Below, piece by piece: positions 1-8,554 of a DNA stretch of 55,475 bases (its first letter is position 1; each line of letters opens with the position of its first letter). Source of the stretch: Candidatus Poribacteria bacterium (GTDB taxonomy: Bacteria > Poribacteria > WGA-4E > WGA-3G); the NCBI GenBank assembly GCA_003635185.1, contig PYJA01000042.1:1-55475 (forward strand). The letters run 5' to 3'. Both the position numbers and the translations under genes were made by a program. The notes beneath the pieces were generated by a model. That model made no database searches. It saw only the letters and a list, made by a program, of their open reading frames with translations, and was not told where the DNA came from.

Positions 1-58
1 TACCTCCGTTATTGATAAAATCGAGAACACGCTTGCGTAAATCTGTTGAATATGCCAT
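1..58 (-). CDS. IS630-family transposase, N-terminal fragment (3' end outside window)
   Basis: Reading leftwards from the ATG at 58 the 19 visible codons give MAYSTDLRKRVLDFINNGG. That is the typical opening of IS630-family transposases, which begin M-x-Y-S-x-D-L-R-x-R-V before a helix-turn-helix. The family catalyses cut-and-paste transposition into TA targets with a DDE domain further along, which lies outside the window. Identification rests on 19 residues plus the TA-flanked terminus just upstream; whether the full gene is intact cannot be seen. Confidence 0.7.
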   Translation of the reverse strand, partial: MAYSTDLRKRVLDFINNGG

Positions 59-117
59 AATCATAAATGCTAACATAAATATCAGAAAATGTAAACTTAT
101 TTTTCGACTTTACTATA
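1..117 (-). mobile_element. Right end of an IS630-type insertion sequence (cut by window edge)
   Basis: The block holds the first codons of an IS630-like transposase reading leftwards and, upstream of them, a terminus that starts TATAGTAAAG on the minus strand at about 117. The homology of the neighbouring truncated propeller gene stops exactly at this terminus. A TA dinucleotide sits at the junction, as expected for IS630/Tc1-type insertion. The same terminal motif recurs at the MITEs elsewhere in the window. Only the end is present, so element length and the other terminus are unknown. Confidence 0.65.
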
Positions 118-274
118 ATAGACGGGCATTGTTTGTGTTTTCTACGTAGGTAATCCACAATTCGTTCGGATTATCCGGGTGTCTAAAGATAACTTCACCA
201 GCGATCTCTGCGTCCGTTGTAAGTGGAAGGAGAAAAACTATACAAAAACAGAGATATTTGAATAAACATTTCAT
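113..274 (-). pseudogene. Truncated TolB-like propeller gene, interrupted by the IS630 element
   Basis: The ATG at 274 follows a GAGGAG ribosome-binding site and encodes a 53-residue peptide with a signal peptide (MKCLFKYLCFCIVFLLPL...TDA). It then aligns with residues 23-53 of the intact neighbour at 291-1268 (shared GEVIFR/GKVIFR, NELW and NARLL). Similarity stops at NARLL, where a TAG formed by the IS terminus ends the frame. This is therefore the 5' stub of a tandem paralogue, cut by insertion. The promoter, start and export signal remain, so a short secreted peptide could still be made, but the propeller is gone. Confidence 0.75.
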
Positions 275-290
275 GATAACTCCTCTATAC

Positions 291-1268
291 TCACTTTTTC
301 AGTTTACCCCAGAGTGTCGTTAATCGATTCGTAGGTTCAACAGCATATCCCTCTGTGCTCACCCAATCGAACATTTTAACACCGTGTTCAAACATGTCCA
401 ATATTCTTTCAGGCGGACCTCCATCAAGCGGGATGGCAATATTGTGGTAGGTATTACATTTTTTGAAGAGGCAGCTACCGAATACTGTGTAAACGAGATA
501 CTTTCCGTCGGGGGACCATTTGAGATCTCCGAAAGTTGTGTGCGGAACAAAATCTTTTATAATTTTCAAGGGACGTAAGGTTTCAAGTGAGATAACACGG
601 ATTTCCTTCGTGAAATCCTGACCTTTGTAAGCAATAGCGATTTTTTTACCATCCGGTGAGATAGCCGGATACTTTCCACCTCTACTGACACGGAATTCTT
701 CTCTTGTTGCAATATTAATCAGAAAAACATCACCGAAAGTGCCAGCATAAGCAAGCTGATCTCCACTCGGTAACCAAACAGCATTATGAACGTCAACTGT
801 TTTTAAATGTGTTATTTTCGGCGACGGTTTATACATTTCACTCTTTGGAATGAGGTAAAGGCCGTGTTTATCATCTGTTCGGGCAGCGTTTGTAAAGAGG
901 ATATCTCCATTTTGGGAGATGGCAACATCCGATATCTTTTGGAATTGCTCGTCTGTTAGGTTACGTGCTCCCGCATCAAGTCGATTTGTATTTACAAGGA
1001 AAACCTCGTCGTAAACAGATTTAGCAGGTACATCAATAGCAACAACAGCGATGAAAGGACCATCTTTTTGGACAGATAGATATTGAATTATATATTCCTC
1101 AAACCTAAACAGTAAACGTGCGTTGCTTATATCATTCACATCGGAAACCCATAACTCATTGCCTTTACCTGGGTATCTAAAAATAACTTTGCCAGTGAGT
1201 TCGGCTTGTGTTTTCAGAGGGAAGAAGATGATCAGACATAAACAGACACATTTGAGAACGCATTTCAT
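291..1268 (-). CDS. Secreted TolB/PD40-type beta-propeller protein
   Basis: A 325-residue exported protein with a signal peptide that probably cleaves after the TQA at residue 22. Three or more WD40-like PD40 strands are visible: WLPSGDQLAYAG, AISPDGKKIAIAY and LKWSPDGKYLVYT. Such repeats build TolB-like beta-propellers that bind proteins or ligands in the periplasm or outside. The ATG at 1268 is preferred because GGAG lies 8 nt upstream; a GTG three codons earlier would overlap that site. It sits next to a truncated copy of itself, so the pair arose by tandem duplication. No catalytic motif is seen, and the ligand is unknown. Confidence 0.8.
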   Translation of the reverse strand: MKCVLKCVCLCLIIFFPLKTQAELTGKVIFRYPGKGNELWVSDVNDISNARLLFRFEEYIIQYLSVQKDGPFIAVVAIDVPAKSVYDEVFLVNTNRLDAGARNLTDEQFQKISDVAISQNGDILFTNAARTDDKHGLYLIPKSEMYKPSPKITHLKTVDVHNAVWLPSGDQLAYAGTFGDVFLINIATREEFRVSRGGKYPAISPDGKKIAIAYKGQDFTKEIRVISLETLRPLKIIKDFVPHTTFGDLKWSPDGKYLVYTVFGSCLFKKCNTYHNIAIPLDGGPPERILDMFEHGVKMFDWVSTEGYAVEPTNRLTTLWGKLKK

Positions 1269-1441
1269 GATCAACACTCCTATCGTATTGGTTTACTGTC
1301 AATTACCATAATTATACAGAAACACAAGCTCAAATAAAATTGCAATTAGTAGGTTGCGCAGCGAAACTCAACTTGCAGAATAGTAGGTATGCGCCACAAG
1401 TATCGGTTAACCACGCGTTCGGTTTTATGGAGGCGAAAGTC

Positions 1442-2203
1442 CTAAGAACTGGTATGGGTCAATACCTCCATTTTCATAGGAAATAGACTTGATACCCCAG
1501 GGTAAAATGTATCACTTATTGGGACAGGTGGGACTCTATTTAAGAGTTCTCGAAAAATTGAGGATAATGTATCTCGGTGTCCTACCAAAGTAGATTTCGG
1601 AACTCTTCCGATAGAACCGTCTGGCAGTAAGATTGGCTCTTCTGACCAATCTACATAAACAGTATCACGATACAGTGGATAAACTAATCCATTCGGTCCA
1701 AAAGTAGTACCTTCAGGACGTTCACCCATTGCCCATAATTTAACTCTCACACGATGGCGCAATTCAGATTTAGCAGACATCGGATAATCAAAAATATTTG
1801 GATTTGGAAAGTTCAGTGGAATCTCGGGATAAGGTCCAAATCCATGAGGTGAAACGCGGACTTCAGCTTTTCCCATTTCCTGCGTCTGTTCTTGCATGTC
1901 TGCATGGTTTTCGCCTGATACCGTGCCTTTCTCCATTTCGTTTGTTGTTTCGGTTATTCGCTTCTCTGTAGTAAACGTGCTGCTTTCCTCCGCAACTACA
2001 TCAACTGTCTGCTCCGCCTCGCTTTTCGTATTCAGGCGTTTTTCCTGTTGTTGGGGCAGTTGATCGGATTCGGCTGTCTCGCGTATGAGTTGGTTAATTT
2101 CCGCTATATTGTGTCGTATCCAGATGATTCCTGCTACCCCAAACACAATTAGCAAAAATACGCAACTAATGAACCATTTATTTGCAAAGATATAACGATA
2201 CAT
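1442..2203 (-). CDS. Hypothetical membrane-anchored protein with acidic linker
   Basis: A 253-residue protein of unrecognised family. Residues about 8-30 form one N-terminal transmembrane helix. It is followed by about 80 residues of low-complexity linker rich in Glu, Thr and Gln, then a more ordered C-terminal half beginning near VRVSPHGFGPYPEIP with many Pro, Tyr and Trp. The layout suggests an anchored protein with its C-terminal domain outside the membrane. GGAG precedes the ATG. It lies between two other exported proteins on the same strand, with gaps over 140 bp, so it may be transcribed alone. Function unknown. Confidence 0.7.
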   Translation of the reverse strand: MYRYIFANKWFISCVFLLIVFGVAGIIWIRHNIAEINQLIRETAESDQLPQQQEKRLNTKSEAEQTVDVVAEESSTFTTEKRITETTNEMEKGTVSGENHADMQEQTQEMGKAEVRVSPHGFGPYPEIPLNFPNPNIFDYPMSAKSELRHRVRVKLWAMGERPEGTTFGPNGLVYPLYRDTVYVDWSEEPILLPDGSIGRVPKSTLVGHRDTLSSIFRELLNRVPPVPISDTFYPGVSSLFPMKMEVLTHTSS

Positions 2204-2349
2204 CCTATACTCCGCTTTGTTTATTCCTTATGAACAAAAAACAGATGTGGTATGGATGAGGGCAAAATGCCCCCATCCTGTTCACACCCTGTTAACGAGA
2301 AGATGTCCAAGGTAATTGTAAAAAGTGTTTGATGCCTGTTACTCATGCT

Positions 2350-2460
2350 TTACCTTACCTCTAACGCGACTCCTCCAGAATTATCTCCGACCGTCAGAGA
2401 TGCGGATGTCCACGAAGTTGTAAGACCTATAGGCACTGTGTCGGAATCGAATTCATACAC
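2350..2460 (-). pseudogene. Out-of-frame C-terminal continuation of the gene at 2453-2932
   Basis: From GTG-TAT-GAA at about 2460 the minus strand is open for some 36 codons to a TAA at 2350-2352. The peptide alternates hydrophobic and Ser/Thr residues and ends SGGVALEVR, like a terminal beta-sheet. It has no start codon or ribosome-binding site of its own, and it begins exactly where the upstream frame ends. This supports a frameshift rather than a separate gene. Confidence 0.5.
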
Positions 2461-2932
2461 CCGCGCCGAGGTTATCTCCACCTACATCAATTGGAACCCC
2501 ACCGAGTAAAGGTCTACCGTTAAGTATAACCTCTACTTCTGCGGTTCCTTCGTTGTTGTCTACGACGTAACTCAGAGCGGAAGCCCAGATATACAATTGC
2601 TGATTAAGTTCATCTGCTGGATAGAAACCTCCAGCACACTGAAGCGCTCCGAGTGCGATATTATTATCATTCACAAGATCAGCTTGAATGTAAGCCCACC
2701 CTGATAGTTCTCCTTCGGCCAGATTATCATCCCAATCTTTTATGACATTGGCAACGTCCCCTGATTCTGTAAAGCAAATTGTGGAATTTATTTGCGGAAA
2801 ATCCGGAAATGCGGGGTGACAGTCTTCATCTCCATTTCCGATAGCATTATTAAGCATGATGCTACCGATGAGAAATACTCCTAACAACATCCCTCCTATG
2901 ATCAGGTTATTCTTGACTTTTATATCTTGCAT
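2453..2932 (-). CDS. Hypothetical N-terminally anchored protein, probably frameshifted near its end
   Basis: 159 residues with one N-terminal hydrophobic segment (about residues 8-30) and an acidic extracytoplasmic domain containing three cysteines that could pair. AAGGAG precedes the ATG. The frame stops at a TGA at 2453-2455. The adjacent frame then stays open to a TAA at 2350-2352 and encodes a beta-strand-like segment (DTVPIGLTTSWTSASLTV...VALEV) that reads as a natural continuation. The gene therefore probably ran from 2932 to 2350, broken by a single-base shift near 2455-2465. Whether this is a mutation or an assembly error cannot be told. Family not recognised. Confidence 0.65.
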   Translation of the reverse strand: MQDIKVKNNLIIGGMLLGVFLIGSIMLNNAIGNGDEDCHPAFPDFPQINSTICFTESGDVANVIKDWDDNLAEGELSGWAYIQADLVNDNNIALGALQCAGGFYPADELNQQLYIWASALSYVVDNNEGTAEVEVILNGRPLLGGVPIDVGGDNLGAGV

Positions 2933-3307
2933 GTTCGTTCTCCTTACTTTTCAAGTTGCTACTTACAAGATTTATGGTACAAGTAGCAACTTAGGTTTAG
3001 TTAATAAAACTAAGTTTTTGAACTCTAAAACAAAGTTGAGTTCTAGAACAGATTTATGACATGCTTGTGTATGGCATGTCTATTGAAAAGATAGAACACA
3101 TAGGCCAAAAAAACAGAATAAACTCGCTTATTGCGTAGGTTTGTCTATCATTTTCAATAATTATACAAAAAATGTCAAAAAAGTCAATATAAATTTTTAA
3201 ATTAATACAACCACAGTTTGTCCCATAATCTGTCAGATTTTGCCATGAGTGCACAAAATGATAGTTTACGCTACGAAACTACTTAACTTTAAAAATTGTC
3301 CTACTAT
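2933..3307. other. Gene-free stretch with a perfect 12-bp inverted repeat
   Basis: No credible gene is seen in this AT-rich spacer. At 2953-2964 and 2981-2992 lie perfect complementary arms (AAGTTGCTACTT / AAGTAGCAACTT) around a 16-nt loop, just upstream of the anchored protein gene on the minus strand. There is no T-tract, so this is more likely a leader hairpin or a protein-binding palindrome than a terminator. Confidence 0.5.
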
Positions 3308-3916
3308 TTAAGTTTCAACGTCATCAATTAAAACTTTTCGCAATTTATGGGTTGATGTCGCAAGTGACTCCTGCAAATATGGATATGGAAAACCTCCCCA
3401 TCGGTCAGGTGGTGGTTCATGGGCTTTTGCTATCTTTAGACTCACAAAAATTGGACCCTCTTGATTCCAAATTTTTGGGAGAGCGGTTTCAAGTGTCTCT
3501 ATATCATCAAATTCATAAACTTGCTCAAAACCTGTCCCCTTCGCAATTGTTGTCCAACTAAAGTCAGCATTTCGCGGAACAGGTTGATTACCAGTAACCT
3601 CATAAGTGCCATTATCACAGACAAAAAGAAGATAGTTCACAGGCGGTTTTTGCAAACCTGTAATCGTTGCAAGTGTGCCTAAACACATCAGCATGCTTCC
3701 GTCACCGTTAAGCACGACAACCTTCTTTTCAGGTTTTGCCAGCGCAATACCGAGTGCGAAATCCGCAGCATGTCCCATAGCACTTCCAACAGAGGCGTAG
3801 TCCAATGGATGCGTTGATATTTTAGCCCACGGCACACTCATCCCCATCGTGGTGATAACGATTTCGTCTGTTCGCTGCAATGCAACAAGTTTTAGACACT
3901 CCTCTTTGATAAGCAT
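3308..3916 (-). CDS. TPP-dependent enzyme, C-terminal (PP) domain; sulfopyruvate/phosphonopyruvate decarboxylase beta-like
   Basis: About 202 residues. The ThDP diphosphate-binding motif is clear: GDGSMLMCLGTLATI followed by CDNGTYEVTG about 25 residues later (GDG-x-N type), preceded by SVGSAMGHAADFALGIALA. This matches the PP half of sulfopyruvate or phosphonopyruvate decarboxylases (ComE-like). Such enzymes need a partner PYR domain, alpha subunit or N-terminal half, and none is encoded nearby, so the partner is elsewhere or the protein acts differently. The ATG at 3916 is used; a TTG three codons earlier is possible. It is the last gene of the operon that starts at 9457, about 20 nt behind the DUF4861-like gene. 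Confidence 0.75.
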   Translation of the reverse strand: MLIKEECLKLVALQRTDEIVITTMGMSVPWAKISTHPLDYASVGSAMGHAADFALGIALAKPEKKVVVLNGDGSMLMCLGTLATITGLQKPPVNYLLFVCDNGTYEVTGNQPVPRNADFSWTTIAKGTGFEQVYEFDDIETLETALPKIWNQEGPIFVSLKIAKAHEPPPDRWGGFPYPYLQESLATSTHKLRKVLIDDVET

Positions 3917-3935
3917 TATCTTCAAGTAAAAAGTC

Positions 3936-5372
3936 TTACTTTTTCCCTTCCTCTAAAGGTAAAAATTTGATTGTTGGTGGATTTTCCATCGTTGTTGTCA
4001 TAATTTGGAGATGTTGCAAAAATTCTGATTGGGTTTCTATCCCATTAATGCCGCCTTCCCATATAGCCAATGCCCGATAACTGATCCGCCCTTCATCATC
4101 AGGATTTAGAACAATAGACAAATGGACTGCGTCTGTGTCGATCAAACTACTCGCTTGTGTTGTTAGATAAATTAATGCTACGCCAAGCGGATATGTTCCA
4201 TCAGGGTCTGTTCCCCAACTCCACAACAAACCGTGTTCTTCATCGCTCCCTGATGAGTCAGTAAGTTTAGGAATACCTACGACGATAGCGTAATCCGCAG
4301 GCAATTCTCTATCTAATTGGATAAAGTGTTCAATCCACGGATTTCCGCCATAAATAAAAGTTGTTGACGTAAGTTGGTATGTCTGGCCGTTAATGTCCCA
4401 GCTCGGCAGTATTCGTTGAACGACCGAACGCATACCGCCATCGGCGAGAATCCGAACATAATCTCCTTCATTTGGCAGTGGAATCAATTCCTTTTTTTCT
4501 TTATGCCATAGTGCAAATCCACCACATCCGACCAATTCATCCGGAGGTGTTAACTGAACCATTGTAGTGTTTTCTGGATCAAGAAGTGCATTCAGTGACA
4601 AGCCAATTGATTTGGAAAAATTGAGCTGCTCCTCAGATTTTCGGATAAAGTAATCCTCCTGATTCTCCAAGTCGTGCATTACCCACCTTTCTTCAGGTTT
4701 TTCAACTTCTATTTTTAACGCCTGCGGATTTTGGGTCAGTGAAATCTTGCTCCTTTCAAAATGATGTCTAAAATCTGGTGAAATCGGGCTGTTCCCCTCT
4801 AATTCCACCAAATACATCTTATCAACGCTGAAAAGTTCTTTTCGTTTTTTGCCATACGCAACTACAGCCCCGTTCGGTTTCAACAGATAGGCAATTAAAT
4901 CGGATTCCATCGCCGCCACAGCATTCAGTTCAGGGAAAATCCCTGCACGCGTCTGTTTTTTCACATCAAGCGTAAATGTTGCCTTAACATTTGGATCGTA
5001 AAGCACTGAAATCTCTTTCGTCTCTTCAGCGGCAAGATCTAAAAGAAAAACTAATTGGTCACGTTCACCATCATAGTCTAAGTCATCCGCTTGGGCGGGG
5101 ATCATTGCCTCCCGTGGTGCTTTGCCGGTAACAACAGAATACGCATTAAGGGAAAAATCTGCACTGACCTTTCGAAGCTGCTCTATGGTGAGTACAATTG
5201 GAACGTTTTCTCGATCAATTGCAAGTGTATTTTGAATGGCAAACCGAATACGGTTAGTTTTTTGTTTGCCACCAGGAAACGTACAACCAACAAAAACCAC
5301 CAAAAAAGCTGCAATAAACCAGTGCCAACATTTTGCTTTTTGAATTTGAGTTTTCTTATATGTATACATCAT
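3936..5372 (-). CDS. DUF4861-like secreted lipoprotein
   Basis: 478 residues from the ATG at 5372. The frame is open further upstream into the aminotransferase gene, but the N-terminal signal (WFIAAFLVVFVGC) only makes sense from MMYTYKK. The Phe-Val-Gly-Cys ending looks like a lipobox, so the protein is probably a lipoprotein. The remainder (FAIQNTLAIDRENVPIVL, YGGNPWIEHFIQLDRELP, GLLWSWGTDPDGTYPLGVALIY) is what I associate with DUF4861, a domain of carbohydrate-active or lyase-like secreted proteins. Its substrate is unknown. The gene lies 49 nt behind the aminotransferase and 20 nt ahead of the TPP enzyme, in the same operon. Confidence 0.65.
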   Translation of the reverse strand: MMYTYKKTQIQKAKCWHWFIAAFLVVFVGCTFPGGKQKTNRIRFAIQNTLAIDRENVPIVLTIEQLRKVSADFSLNAYSVVTGKAPREAMIPAQADDLDYDGERDQLVFLLDLAAEETKEISVLYDPNVKATFTLDVKKQTRAGIFPELNAVAAMESDLIAYLLKPNGAVVAYGKKRKELFSVDKMYLVELEGNSPISPDFRHHFERSKISLTQNPQALKIEVEKPEERWVMHDLENQEDYFIRKSEEQLNFSKSIGLSLNALLDPENTTMVQLTPPDELVGCGGFALWHKEKKELIPLPNEGDYVRILADGGMRSVVQRILPSWDINGQTYQLTSTTFIYGGNPWIEHFIQLDRELPADYAIVVGIPKLTDSSGSDEEHGLLWSWGTDPDGTYPLGVALIYLTTQASSLIDTDAVHLSIVLNPDDEGRISYRALAIWEGGINGIETQSEFLQHLQIMTTTMENPPTIKFLPLEEGKK

Positions 5373-5421
5373 CAATTTTTCACTACTAATCGAAAGTCTT
5401 ATGATAAAATTGCCCTTAATG

Positions 5422-6552
5422 TTAAGGCAGAACTTCAAGCAAATCGGTAATTTCCGATTCTGTATTATAAAAATGCGGTGAAACTCTGACACCACTCCCA
5501 CGCTCGGCAGTAATTATGTTCCTTTCATTGAGTAGCGCATAGAGTTCAGCAGGTGTATGTTGATCGCTTTCAAAAACCACGATCCCTGCCCGTTCAGAAT
5601 CCGACTGAGGGGTGATGACGCGATACCCTTTGGAGTCCAATCCCTTAATTAAGCCTGCTGTAAGTTCCAAAATATGGTTCTCAATGTTCGAAATACCAAT
5701 TTCAAGTAACAGTTCAATCGCAGCCTTGAGTCCATATAAACCGATGCTATTATAAGACCCCTCTTCAAAACGTGTAGCATCCGGTTTCTGTGTGAGGTCA
5801 TAATCAAGAAATTCGCGAGGATTCACAACACTTGCCCACCCAACGTTGGTATTAATAAGTCGTTCCAATTTGTCATTAGCACAATAGAAAATCGCCGCAC
5901 CTTCTGGTGCCAGCAACCACTTGTGCCCATCTGCCGCGAGGATATCAACATGGCTTGACTTCACATCTACTTCAATCGCACCGAGGCTTTGGATTGCATC
6001 CACGACAAACCAGATATCGCGTTCGCGACACATCTCGCCAATTGCTTTTATGTCATTTCGGAAACCAGACGCAAATTCCACATGACTAATTGTTACGACC
6101 CGTGTACGCTCATCAAGTGCGGCTACAATATCTTCAAGATAAATACGCCCTTCGCGCTCAGGCACCATGCGTGTTTCAACGCCATAGCGTTCCTTCAAAC
6201 TCCACCAGGGATAAACATTCGCTGGGAATTCGACAGCAGTGGTAACAACGTTATCTCCTGCTCGCCAATCAATGCCGTTTGCTGCGATGAGTATGCCTTG
6301 CGTTGTATTTTTCATAAACGCTATTTCCGTTGCATCAGCATTGATCAGCTGCGCTGCAACTGACCGACAGCTTTCAATCGTTTCTACCCAGGATTCAACG
6401 TTCACAGCACCGTTCACTGTGGCATCTTCTGCAAAACCAATCATGGCATTCCTCACCCGATTTGATAAAGGGGCAACACCAGCATGGTTCATATAAACAT
6501 AAGATTGGGTAACCGGAAATTCGGTTCGCCATTTATCAAGAAACATCTTCAA
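5422..6552 (-). CDS. Aminotransferase class V (cysteine desulfurase-like fold)
   Basis: 376 residues, PLP-dependent. The catalytic lysine is in ADGHKWLLAPEGAAIFY; upstream are NHAGVAPLS at the N terminus, the FMKNTTQGI cofactor loop, and SHVEFASGFRNDI and VVDAIQSLG with the PLP-ring aspartate. This is the standard fold-type I class V layout. Members include cysteine desulfurases, isopenicillin-N epimerases and serine or phosphonate transaminases; the substrate cannot be assigned from sequence. The start overlaps the end of the glycosyltransferase gene by 17 bp, so the two are probably translationally coupled. Confidence 0.85.
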   Translation of the reverse strand: MKMFLDKWRTEFPVTQSYVYMNHAGVAPLSNRVRNAMIGFAEDATVNGAVNVESWVETIESCRSVAAQLINADATEIAFMKNTTQGILIAANGIDWRAGDNVVTTAVEFPANVYPWWSLKERYGVETRMVPEREGRIYLEDIVAALDERTRVVTISHVEFASGFRNDIKAIGEMCRERDIWFVVDAIQSLGAIEVDVKSSHVDILAADGHKWLLAPEGAAIFYCANDKLERLINTNVGWASVVNPREFLDYDLTQKPDATRFEEGSYNSIGLYGLKAAIELLLEIGISNIENHILELTAGLIKGLDSKGYRVITPQSDSERAGIVVFESDQHTPAELYALLNERNIITAERGSGVRVSPHFYNTESEITDLLEVLP

Positions 6553-7759
6553 AGTGTTTTACACTGTCCTTAGCGTTCAAAAAAATCTCAACTGTGTAAT
6601 CTACTACACGTTTAGCATTTGCATAGGTAATAGTCTCGCCAAACAAACCGCAACAAAATACCAAAATACCAATATTTATCAGAATAGGTCCAACGTTTGG
6701 AAATCCTATCGTTAGAATACTGCCCAATGCAGATAAAACTGCACCTGCAGGACCGAAACGTCGAATGGGGCGCTTTGCACAACCATAAATAAAAAAAGAG
6801 GCGAGGGGGCTTAAATCCGCAGTTTCACGTTGTGCTTTGGCAAGTGACCATCCTGTTATTAAGCTAATTCCTATCAGGGAGGTCCCTAATCCAATACAAC
6901 TGACGGCAGCGATAGTAGCAACATTGATCAGAAGCGCTCCTATAATAAAGAAAGGGAGACTTAGAAACGCAGCGACTCGAAAGACATTAAATTTCGCTTT
7001 CATTTGGTTGTGATATGCATGTTGCGTGAGTGGCTGTCCATTTAGATTTGCATGCCGCGCAAAAACAGAGAGAATCAACTTAAATGCTAAAATATCTAAT
7101 ATAACACGCCAAATTCTACCGAGACCATATTTACTTGTCCCGAAACGACGTGGGTGATGCTTCACAACAATTTCTGCAATACGCGCACCGACAACCGTAG
7201 ACATAGCTGGGATGAACCGATGCATCTCTCCATAAAGGGGCACCTGTTTGATAACTTCAGCACGATATGCTTTGAGGGAACAACCGTTGTCATGAATCGC
7301 AACGCCTGTCACCTTACTAATTATCCAATTAGCAACGACAGAGGGAACTCGCCTTGTCCAAAATTTGTCCTGCCGCTCTTTTCGCCATCCACATACCAGA
7401 TCATAATCTTCGTCAAGTTTTTCAAGTAGATTCGGAATATCTGCAGGGTCATTTTGTAAATCACCATCCATGCTGATAATACGCTCGCCTTGGGCAAATT
7501 CAAAACCCGCTGCCATCGCAGCTGTCTGACCAGCATTCTCTTGAAATCGGATTACAGCTAAGTGCGGTTCCTGACTACGCAATTTAGAAAGCACCTCAAA
7601 GGTGCTATCATGACTCCCGTCGTCTACAAAAAGCACTTCATACGTTTCACCAATTGACTCACATACCGCCCGAATCTTCTTATACAGTGGGACTACGTTT
7701 TCCGCCTCGTTGTAAACCGGGACAACAATTGATAGATATGGTTTTTGTGTAGCGTTCAA
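6536..7759 (-). CDS. Family 2 glycosyltransferase with C-terminal membrane helices
   Basis: 407 residues. The GT2 domain occupies residues 8-235: SIVVPVYNEAENV, the nucleotide-sugar site FVDDGSHDST, the metal-binding DGDLQNDP and a later HDNGCSLKAYR segment, all as in DPM1/ArnC-like dolichyl- or undecaprenyl-phosphate sugar transferases. From residue about 250 come hydrophobic helices (FLSLPFFIIGALLI, SCIGLGTSLIGISLI, ILTIGFPNVGPILI, ILVFCCGLFG). It probably moves a sugar onto a polyprenyl-phosphate carrier at the inner membrane. The start overlaps the nucleotidyltransferase stop by 4 bp (ATGA), which couples donor supply and transfer. Confidence 0.85.
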   Translation of the reverse strand: MNATQKPYLSIVVPVYNEAENVVPLYKKIRAVCESIGETYEVLFVDDGSHDSTFEVLSKLRSQEPHLAVIRFQENAGQTAAMAAGFEFAQGERIISMDGDLQNDPADIPNLLEKLDEDYDLVCGWRKERQDKFWTRRVPSVVANWIISKVTGVAIHDNGCSLKAYRAEVIKQVPLYGEMHRFIPAMSTVVGARIAEIVVKHHPRRFGTSKYGLGRIWRVILDILAFKLILSVFARHANLNGQPLTQHAYHNQMKAKFNVFRVAAFLSLPFFIIGALLINVATIAAVSCIGLGTSLIGISLITGWSLAKAQRETADLSPLASFFIYGCAKRPIRRFGPAGAVLSALGSILTIGFPNVGPILINIGILVFCCGLFGETITYANAKRVVDYTVEIFLNAKDSVKHFEDVS

Positions 7760-8505
7760 TGCGACTCCTTCCGATTTAAAAGAATCTGATGTGCTTCAGC
7801 AAGAGAATCAAAGGTGCCCGCATCAACCCATTCACCCTGTAAAAAACTATATTCAAGTTGTCCGCGATTAAGATAAACATTGTTAACCGCAGTAATTTCG
7901 TATTCCCCACGTGCCGACGGTTCAATTGTCCGGATGACATCAAATACGATTGAGTCGTAAAAATAGATACCCACTACCGCGTAATTACTTTTGGGTTGCT
8001 CCGGTTTTTCTTCAATTTCTACAATTCGGTTCGCATTTAAGGTTGCCACCCCATAACGTTCAGGGTCATCAACTTTTTTTAGGAGAACACGGGCACCTGT
8101 TTGTTGCGCGTGAAAATCAGAAACGGCTTGTTGAATTGAGGACTCAAAAATATTGTCTCCCAATAAGACTGCTATTCTACCTCCTGCAGCGAACCCTTCA
8201 GCTAAGGCAAGAGCATTCGCAATACCTTTCGCCTCCTCCTGCACTCTATAGGTGAATTCGCACCCGAAATCTTTTCCACTCCCCAACGCGTTTACAAAAT
8301 CCCCTACGTACCCCGGATTTGTAACAATAAGAATATCGGTAATTCCTGCTTCTGTAAGTTGTCTGACACAGTGAAAAACCATCGGTTCATTACCAACAGG
8401 CAGCAGATGTTTGCTGGTAACCTTCGTCAGCGGATATAAACGGGTACCTAAACCTCCTGCAAGGATTACCCCTCTTAGTATTGCTTCTTTTGTGGTTTTC
8501 GACAT
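7756..8505 (-). CDS. Sugar nucleotidyltransferase (glucose-1-phosphate thymidylyltransferase-like)
   Basis: 249 residues with the signature GVILAGGLGTRLYPLT near residue 12, then K-H-L-L-P-V-G-N-E-P-M, the active-site LLGDNIF and IVEIEEKPEQPKSNYAVVGIYFYD. These are the hallmarks of RmlA-type enzymes, which join a sugar 1-phosphate to NTP to make NDP-sugar and pyrophosphate. At about 250 residues it is shorter than classical RmlA (about 290), matching the short archaeal-type forms. It is the second gene of the operon and probably makes the donor for the adjacent GT2 enzyme. The exact sugar and nucleotide are not determinable here. Confidence 0.85.
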   Translation of the reverse strand: MSKTTKEAILRGVILAGGLGTRLYPLTKVTSKHLLPVGNEPMVFHCVRQLTEAGITDILIVTNPGYVGDFVNALGSGKDFGCEFTYRVQEEAKGIANALALAEGFAAGGRIAVLLGDNIFESSIQQAVSDFHAQQTGARVLLKKVDDPERYGVATLNANRIVEIEEKPEQPKSNYAVVGIYFYDSIVFDVIRTIEPSARGEYEITAVNNVYLNRGQLEYSFLQGEWVDAGTFDSLAEAHQILLNRKESH

Positions 8506-8554
8506 TAGTCAGTTTCGAACGCAATTCACTACATGGAATCACGTTAGAGCCTCA

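Noticed and set aside
1300-1440. Possible RNA gene between the propeller and anchored protein genes
   Set aside because: No clover-leaf or other recognisable fold, and no promoter or terminator.
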